From the NCBI GenBank assembly GCA_016787225.1, contig JAEUUY010000021.1, positions 1 through 64,000 of the forward strand: a stretch of DNA of 64,000 nt, given 5' to 3'. This DNA comes from Chitinophagales bacterium (lineage in GTDB: Bacteria > Bacteroidota > Bacteroidia > Chitinophagales > JADJOU01). The position numbers and the translations under genes are program-made. Below are positions 59,033-64,000 of the stretch, in pieces (the first letter of the stretch is position 1; every line of letters begins with the position of its first letter). Under the pieces are notes generated by a model. The model ran no database searches. It saw only the letters and a program-made list of their open reading frames with translations, and was not told where the DNA came from.

Positions 59033-59665
59033 ATGGCCAAGACAAAAATAAAGCATATAGCAGTAGCAGGCAATATAGGAGCAGGCAAGAGCAGCCTGAC
59101 TGAACTATTAGCTAAGCATTATAAATGGAAACCACATTTTGAGGATGTAGAGGAAAACCCTTACCTGAGCGATTTTTATGATGATATGACTCGTTGGAGT
59201 TTTAATTTGCAGATATATTTTCTGAATAGTCGTATTCAGCAGTTGGTCAAAATACAAGAAGGTAAAGACACCGTGATACAAGACAGAACGATTTATGAAG
59301 ACGCCTTCATATTTGCACCGAATCTGCATGCTATGAATTTGATGTCCACGAGAGATTTTGATAATTATCAGAGCCTATTTAAGACAATAAGCTCCAAGGT
59401 ATCGCCTCCTGATTTATTGATTTATTTACAGGCTGGTATCCCTACCTTGGTCAACAATATTCAGAATCGTGCACGAGATTATGAAGAAAATATTCGTATC
59501 GATTATTTGAAAAAATTAAATGCCTACTATGAGAGCTGGATAGAAACATATAAGAATGGCAGATTACTAGTAATCAATGTAGATGACCTCGATTTCTTAA
59601 ATAAAAAAGAAGATCTAGCTTTGATAATAGAGAAGGTAGATAAAGAGGTGAATGGACTTTTTTAG
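59033..59665 (+). CDS. Deoxynucleoside kinase
   Basis: A 210-residue salvage enzyme phosphorylating deoxynucleosides. The P-loop is Gly-Asn-Ile-Gly-Ala-Gly-Lys-Ser-Ser near residues 13-21, then Glu-Asn-Pro-Tyr-Leu, the Asp-Arg-Thr-Ile-Tyr-Glu-Asp motif (DRS-type) and a lid with Arg-Ala-Arg-Asp-Tyr-Glu. The substrate (dA/dG or pyrimidine) cannot be told. It follows trpS closely. Confidence 0.9.
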   Translation: MAKTKIKHIAVAGNIGAGKSSLTELLAKHYKWKPHFEDVEENPYLSDFYDDMTRWSFNLQIYFLNSRIQQLVKIQEGKDTVIQDRTIYEDAFIFAPNLHAMNLMSTRDFDNYQSLFKTISSKVSPPDLLIYLQAGIPTLVNNIQNRARDYEENIRIDYLKKLNAYYESWIETYKNGRLLVINVDDLDFLNKKEDLALIIEKVDKEVNGLF

Positions 59666-59683
59666 AAGTGAAATTAAACTATA

Positions 59684-59929
59684 ATGGATAGCGATAATAT
59701 TTCAATTGAAAAAATAAAGGATTTATACCCTGATGAATGGGTGTTACTTGCAAATCCTGAAATGTCAGATACAAAGGTACTCAGTGGTATTATACTATTT
59801 CACAGCAAAGATAAAAAGGAAGTTTGCTACATTGGTAGAGATAAGGCCACTGGATTTGATAAATTTACTATTATATATACTGGAGAATTACACCAAAATC
59901 GAAAGGTAGGAATTTTTAGACGATTGTAA
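59684..59929 (+). CDS. Small acidic protein, unknown
   Basis: An 81-residue protein with Ile-Lys-Asp-Leu-Tyr-Pro-Asp-Glu-Trp-Val-Leu-Leu near the start and a strand-rich C-terminus (Ser-Gly-Ile-Ile-Leu-Phe-His-Ser). It ends 2 bases before the retropepsin-like gene, with which it probably forms a functional pair. No family recognised. Confidence 0.7.
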   Translation: MDSDNISIEKIKDLYPDEWVLLANPEMSDTKVLSGIILFHSKDKKEVCYIGRDKATGFDKFTIIYTGELHQNRKVGIFRRL

Positions 59930-59931
59930 TA

Positions 59932-60327
59932 ATGGTATTTCGATTTGATTTAGCTACAGAAGAAGATGTGATATTAGTCAATTCTAGTATAGGAGGGAAG
60001 TTTGAATTTAGACTGGCATTAGATACTGCGGCTACTCACACTACAATTGATAGTAGCGTACTTTACTTTTCTGGATACGAACTAAGGAATAGCAAGGGTG
60101 AAAAAGACGTAGAAACTTCAAATGGTATTGTAATGGTTGAATTATATGAAATTGAAGACTTTACCTGTTTAGGAATATCTAAAGATAAGTTTGAAGTTCA
60201 GGTCTATGATTTTTTAGCACATGGAATAGTATCAGATTATGACGGAGTCGTAGGATTAGATTTTTTGAGGGAACATAAATTGTGTATTGATATGCGTAAA
60301 GGTGAAATAGAAGTAGATAAATTATAA
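59932..60327 (+). CDS. Retropepsin-like aspartyl protease fold protein
   Basis: A 131-residue protein with a single Leu-Asp-Thr-Ala-Ala-Thr-His-Thr motif (Asp-Thr-Ala/Gly-Ala catalytic site) and a later Val-Val-Gly-Leu-Asp-Phe-Leu segment, as in clan AA proteases that dimerise to form the active site. Bacterial members cut short peptides or have unknown roles. No signal peptide, so it is cytoplasmic. It overlaps none of its neighbours, but its 2-4 base gaps imply one operon. Confidence 0.8.
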   Translation: MVFRFDLATEEDVILVNSSIGGKFEFRLALDTAATHTTIDSSVLYFSGYELRNSKGEKDVETSNGIVMVELYEIEDFTCLGISKDKFEVQVYDFLAHGIVSDYDGVVGLDFLREHKLCIDMRKGEIEVDKL

Positions 60328-60330
60328 GAA

Positions 60331-60747
60331 ATGAAAAAGTTTATCATTTTATTTTTTGTTGTTTTTTGTTTTCAGATTATGAAGGCAGATTTTGCAGATG
60401 GATTAGGTGAAGCAATAGAGACTTTAGTGTATTTAATTATTGGTTTTATTGGAATTGTTGTTTCTGTAGTTATTAACTTTTTTATTTATAAATCTAGAAA
60501 AAGACAAGTAATGTTAACAAATTTAATGCATTCATTATTTGCTATATTTCTTCCATTATTTCTGCTAATAATATTCCCTTATTTATACTTTGACTATTAC
60601 TGTGATAGACTTTCGAAAGAAATAAATATTTATTTAATCATAATATTTTTAGCCAATTTTATTGCAATAGTATATACAGGTAGAAGATTAGTAATAAAAC
60701 ATAAAGAAAAAATTATTTATTATTTTAAAAGAATCGTATTCCCATGA
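60331..60747 (+). CDS. Small membrane protein, unknown
   Basis: A 138-residue protein with an N-terminal signal-like helix ending near Met-Lys-Ala-Asp and three further helices. It overlaps the deoxyhypusine synthase-like gene by 4 bases, so the two are co-translated. No family recognised. Confidence 0.65.
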   Translation: MKKFIILFFVVFCFQIMKADFADGLGEAIETLVYLIIGFIGIVVSVVINFFIYKSRKRQVMLTNLMHSLFAIFLPLFLLIIFPYLYFDYYCDRLSKEINIYLIIIFLANFIAIVYTGRRLVIKHKEKIIYYFKRIVFP

Positions 60748-61715
60748 AAGGTCCAATTTCTCAATTCATCCTCCACAACTATCGTCACTTTAACGCTGCT
60801 GCCCTTGTTGATGCTGCCAAAGGTTATGAGACACATCTTCTAGAAGGAGGTAAAATGCTTGTATCCTTAGCGGGTGCTATGAGCACTGCAGAACTTGGAA
60901 TATCGCTAGCTGAGATGATTCGACAAGATAAGATAGCTATTATCTCTTGCACAGGTGCAAACCTCGAAGAAGATATGATGAATCTCGTAGCACATTCGCA
61001 TTATGAGCGCGTACCGAATTATCGCGATTTGACTCCACAGCAAGAATGGGATTTACTAGAACGTGGACTGAATCGTGTGACAGATACTTGTATTCCAGAA
61101 GAAGAAGCCTTTCGAAGATTGCAAAAACATATCTATGAGTTATGGAAAAAGGCAGATACCAATGGGGAGCGTTATTTCCCGCATGAGTATATGTATCAGA
61201 TGATAAAAAGTGGTGTACTCGAGCAATATTATGAGATAGACCCAAATAATTCATGGATGGTAGCCGCAGCAGAAAAGAATATTCCAATTATCGTTCCAGG
61301 TTGGGAAGATAGCACTATGGGAAATATTTTTGCATCGTATATTATCAAAAATGATATCAAAGCCTCAACTATGAAGTCAGGTATTGAGTATATGGTATGG
61401 CTAGCGGACTGGTATCGAAAAAACAGTGAGGGCAAAGGTGTGGGCTTTTTCCAGATAGGTGGCGGTATAGCAGGTGATTTTCCTATATGTGTTGTCCCTA
61501 TGATGTATCAGGATTTAGAATGGCATGATGTTCCCTTTTGGTCTTATTTCTGTCAGATATCGGATAGCACTACATCTTACGGTTCATATTCTGGGGCTGT
61601 GCCTAATGAGAAGATAACTTGGGGCAAATTGGATATTAATACCCCTAAATTTATTGTAGAATCAGATGCTACTATTGTAGCTCCACTTATATTTGCTTAT
61701 ATTCTAGGGCAGTAA
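60744..61715 (+). CDS. Deoxyhypusine synthase-like protein
   Basis: A 323-residue NAD-dependent spermidine-using enzyme fold. It has Leu-Ala-Gly-Ala-Met-Ser-Thr-Ala-Glu-Leu-Gly, Cys-Thr-Gly-Ala-Asn-Leu-Glu-Glu-Asp, Pro-Gly-Trp-Glu-Asp-Ser-Thr and the catalytic-type Lys in Trp-Gly-Lys-Leu near the C-terminus. In eukaryotes and archaea this family modifies eIF5A. Bacteria lack eIF5A, and members here may make homospermidine or another polyamine. It is the last gene of the small operon starting near 59.0 kb. Confidence 0.85.
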   Translation: MKGPISQFILHNYRHFNAAALVDAAKGYETHLLEGGKMLVSLAGAMSTAELGISLAEMIRQDKIAIISCTGANLEEDMMNLVAHSHYERVPNYRDLTPQQEWDLLERGLNRVTDTCIPEEEAFRRLQKHIYELWKKADTNGERYFPHEYMYQMIKSGVLEQYYEIDPNNSWMVAAAEKNIPIIVPGWEDSTMGNIFASYIIKNDIKASTMKSGIEYMVWLADWYRKNSEGKGVGFFQIGGGIAGDFPICVVPMMYQDLEWHDVPFWSYFCQISDSTTSYGSYSGAVPNEKITWGKLDINTPKFIVESDATIVAPLIFAYILGQ

Positions 61716-61729
61716 ATTCATAAAATTCC

Positions 61730-63406
61730 GTGCAAAAACTTGAACATCCTTTACCCTATGTCAATCCGGATTATGAAAATTGGGGGATATACAAATTAGA
61801 TAAAGATAAAGATGCTTTTCTAATTGAGGTAGTAGATAGAGTTATAGAAAAATCACGGAAAAATTATCCTACTACTCGCGCTTTGTTTGATGAATTAGCA
61901 TCGACCCTCTATCAAGAGCGTATTCGTGTGACTACTTCACGATGGAAATCAGACCCTGATGATGAGAAAGATTTTTGGAATAATGTCAAAGGACAGATTA
62001 TTAAATTTCAAAAAGCACAAAGTTGGGAAGAGACTGATAGAGCAGTATTGGAGACGCTTTTGAAAAAGATACTCTTTCGCTATGCATATGAGATTGTGGC
62101 TAACTTTAAACCCAGAATTTTCGAGCTAGCTCAAAAATTTCTCCCTCGTATCTTATTTCTATTTCTCAATTCTAAACTAAATTCACCATTTAAATTTCTT
62201 TTTAGAAAGATAAATAGCTTCTATAAAAAATTTATAATCACTGGTGATTTTGAGTTGATAAGAAATCTCTCTAAACTAGGTACGATTGTAGTTGTTCCAA
62301 CTCATTTTTCCAATACAGATTCACCACTTGTTGGTTGGGCTTTGAATTCAATTGGTTTAGAACCTGTGACTTATGGTGCGGGTATCAATCTAGTAGGTAC
62401 ACAGCCACTATCGTTTATGTTGAATAATTTGGGAGCTTATAAATTGGATAGACGTAGAAAGAATGCCTTATATCTCGAATTATTAAAAGCCTATTCACAG
62501 ATGGCAATCGAACGCGATACGCCTAGTTTGTTTTTCCCTGGTGGCACACGTTCACGATCAGGTGCACTAGAGTCTAAATTGAAGCTAGGACTATTAAGTA
62601 CCGCAGTAGAGGCACAACAAGAGAATTTTATCAATGGTCGAAAGAAGATATTTATCTTACCTCTTGTCATTAATTATCAATACAATATTGAGTGCTCATC
62701 GCTAGTAAATCAACATCTCGTAGAAATAGGAAAAGAGAAATATGTAGCCGACAGTTTTGAATACTCTACTACTTATAAAATTATTCGATTTTTAAAGCAT
62801 TTATTTAATGCGGATACCGAGATTGTAGTTTCATTTGGCAAGCCTCTAGATGTTATAGGCAATGAAGTGAACGCGCAAGGCGAGAGTGTCGCACCTAATG
62901 GTGTTCCTTTTGATATTAAAGGCTATTTTGAACTAGAGAATAACATAGTACGAGACGAACAGCGTAATTATGAATATACGAAAATTTTAGGCAGCAAAAT
63001 AGTGAAAAGCTATTTTAAGTATAATACTGTAATGACAGCACCTTTGGTAGCATTTATCTATTTCACTTTGTTGAAAAAAAGGCACAAGCACTTGTCTCTC
63101 TTTGAGCTTATGCTGCTGCCTAGAGAGGATAGAATTATACGAAGAGAGCGGGTTTTAGAATCCTTAGTCATTTTAATAGCCAAGCTCCTTGAATTGAAAT
63201 CAAATAATAAACTAAATGTAAATGAAAAAATCATAGAAAATTCAGATAATCAAATATTAAATGATGGTATAGAGGCTATAAGTTTGTTTAATTCCAAAAA
63301 AGTGATTTATGCTGATTCTGATGGCAATTTAAATTCAGAAGATGTGCGTCTGGCATACTTTTATCATAATCGATTAACAGGATATAACCTTGAGCAATAC
63401 ATATAA
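61730..63406 (+). CDS. Glycerolipid acyltransferase (PlsB/PlsC-like)
   Basis: A 558-residue acyltransferase. The catalytic motif is His-Phe-Ser-Asn-Thr-Asp (HxxxxD), followed by Pro-Gly-Gly-Thr-Arg-Ser-Arg-Ser-Gly (glycerol-phosphate-binding). The long N-terminal region (about 180 residues) resembles glycerol-3-phosphate acyltransferases more than short PlsC enzymes. It probably acylates glycerol 3-phosphate or lysophosphatidate at the inner membrane. Start is GTG 61730. The adjacent gpsA makes glycerol 3-phosphate, supporting a phospholipid role. Confidence 0.82.
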   Translation: MQKLEHPLPYVNPDYENWGIYKLDKDKDAFLIEVVDRVIEKSRKNYPTTRALFDELASTLYQERIRVTTSRWKSDPDDEKDFWNNVKGQIIKFQKAQSWEETDRAVLETLLKKILFRYAYEIVANFKPRIFELAQKFLPRILFLFLNSKLNSPFKFLFRKINSFYKKFIITGDFELIRNLSKLGTIVVVPTHFSNTDSPLVGWALNSIGLEPVTYGAGINLVGTQPLSFMLNNLGAYKLDRRRKNALYLELLKAYSQMAIERDTPSLFFPGGTRSRSGALESKLKLGLLSTAVEAQQENFINGRKKIFILPLVINYQYNIECSSLVNQHLVEIGKEKYVADSFEYSTTYKIIRFLKHLFNADTEIVVSFGKPLDVIGNEVNAQGESVAPNGVPFDIKGYFELENNIVRDEQRNYEYTKILGSKIVKSYFKYNTVMTAPLVAFIYFTLLKKRHKHLSLFELMLLPREDRIIRRERVLESLVILIAKLLELKSNNKLNVNEKIIENSDNQILNDGIEAISLFNSKKVIYADSDGNLNSEDVRLAYFYHNRLTGYNLEQYI

Positions 63407-64000
63407 TATTTCAAAACCAATAGGGATATTGGGTATAGGTAGTTTCGGTACGGTACTTGCAAATCTAATAGCTGAGCGGCATCACGTCATTATGTATGCG
63501 CGCAAACAAGCTACTGTTGATAATATAAATATTCATAAAAAGCATAGAGAGATAGAGATTCTCTCTCATGTGCAGGCTACAACTGATTTAAATCTGTTAG
63601 CAAGTAAATGCGATGTCATTTTTCCAGTTTTACCTTCTTATGCATTCCGAAATGTGATTAGAGAATTAGCAAGTCATTTAACCTCCAATCATATTTTGAT
63701 ACATGGTGCTAAAGGATTTGATGTCAAGGTTGATTTCACGAAAAGTCCTATAGCCATTCAACCCAATGAAATATGCACTATGAGTGAGGTGATTATTGAA
63801 GAGACACCAGTGCATAGAGTAGGTTGTATATCAGGACCAAACTTAGCTAAAGAAATAGCGCAAAAGCAGCCCGCAGGAACTGTTCTAGCTTCAAAATTTA
63901 AAGAGGTAATCGGTATCGGGACTGAGATATTGCAATGTGACCGATTTCAAATTTACGGAAGCCATGATATCAAGGGGATAGAGCTAGCTGGCGTATTTAA
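63390..64000 (+). CDS. gpsA: Glycerol-3-phosphate dehydrogenase [NAD(P)+], 3' truncated
   Basis: About 203 residues are visible before the window ends. It has the Rossmann motif Gly-Ile-Gly-Ser-Phe-Gly-Thr-Val, His-Gly-Ala-Lys-Gly-Phe-Asp, Gly-Pro-Asn-Leu-Ala-Lys-Glu-Ile and Glu-Leu-Ala-Gly near the edge, all typical of GpsA, which reduces dihydroxyacetone phosphate to glycerol 3-phosphate for phospholipids. The start TTG 63390 overlaps the acyltransferase end by 17 bases. The catalytic Lys region is partly outside. Confidence 0.88.
   Translation, partial: MSNTYNISKPIGILGIGSFGTVLANLIAERHHVIMYARKQATVDNINIHKKHREIEILSHVQATTDLNLLASKCDVIFPVLPSYAFRNVIRELASHLTSNHILIHGAKGFDVKVDFTKSPIAIQPNEICTMSEVIIEETPVHRVGCISGPNLAKEIAQKQPAGTVLASKFKEVIGIGTEILQCDRFQIYGSHDIKGIELAGVF

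Noticed and set aside
1-64000. CRISPR array
   Set aside because: The only regular repeats are the 100-bp tRNA-Met copies, which have no unique spacers between short direct repeats.

Overview
The window is about 64 kb of an AT-rich (roughly one third G+C) chromosome from a member of the Bacteroidota. The evidence is the type IX secretion genes sprA and porX, a TonB/TonB-dependent-receptor pair, PorT-like outer-membrane barrels, a Bacteroidota-style dihydroorotase, tRNA genes without encoded CCA, and promoters of the TTG-N19-TAnnTTTG type ahead of many genes and tRNAs. Most of the window is ordinary housekeeping sequence in short operons on both strands. The genus cannot be named from the sequence alone.

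Layout. 0-1.2 kb: the 3' end of a polymorphic toxin with a deaminase-like tip and its SUKH-like immunity gene. 1.4-14.9 kb: cell wall genes (mpl, mrdA, rodA), tRNA-Cys/Gly/Leu, spoT, mnmA, the guanidine-hydrolase pair arcA-ctlX, and an outer-membrane barrel. 15-25.8 kb: a queuosine-precursor transporter, phenylalanine hydroxylase, ruvA and the 2489-residue T9SS translocon SprA, then a frameshifted YdeI-like gene and a small GldM-C-terminus-like protein. 25.8-30.5 kb: on the minus strand, rtcB, a slipin, a structured non-coding segment and a dense array of at least eleven recognisable tRNAs plus degenerate ones. 30.9-38.1 kb: an accessory block of small membrane proteins, a winged-helix regulator and a B12-binding radical SAM enzyme. 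38-52 kb: maf, pyrC, tonB, holA, aroK, an acyl-CoA-reductase-like gene, terC, an isolated sdhB, an MBL hydrolase, porX, tsf, rpsB, rpsI and rplM. 52.3-57.2 kb: a TonB-dependent receptor with a terminated leader, a 3-methyladenine glycosylase, a TylF-like methyltransferase, then a tRNA-Met locus with three 100-bp tandem 5'-half copies carrying inserted palindromes and a broken GIY-YIG nuclease gene. 57.3-64 kb: an outer-membrane barrel, trpS, a deoxynucleoside kinase, a small retropepsin-like protein, a deoxyhypusine-synthase-like protein, an acyltransferase and the start of gpsA.

Two regions stand out. The first is the co-oriented module tRNA array - structured RNA - slipin - RtcB (about 25.8-30.5 kb), which looks like an RNA-repair or tRNA-damage locus carrying its own set of tRNAs. 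The second is the tRNA-Met locus (about 56.4-57.2 kb). There an 18-bp palindrome (TCCCGATAGCTATCGGGA and variants) replaces the D-loop and anticodon-loop segments of tandem tRNA 5' halves, and a GIY-YIG nuclease relic lies between two copies of the tRNA 3' flank. Two divergent copies of a structured ~127-bp repeat (27.3 and 48.8 kb) also conserve their hairpins while their sequences differ.

All calls come from reading the sequence and protein motifs. No database or folding search was run.
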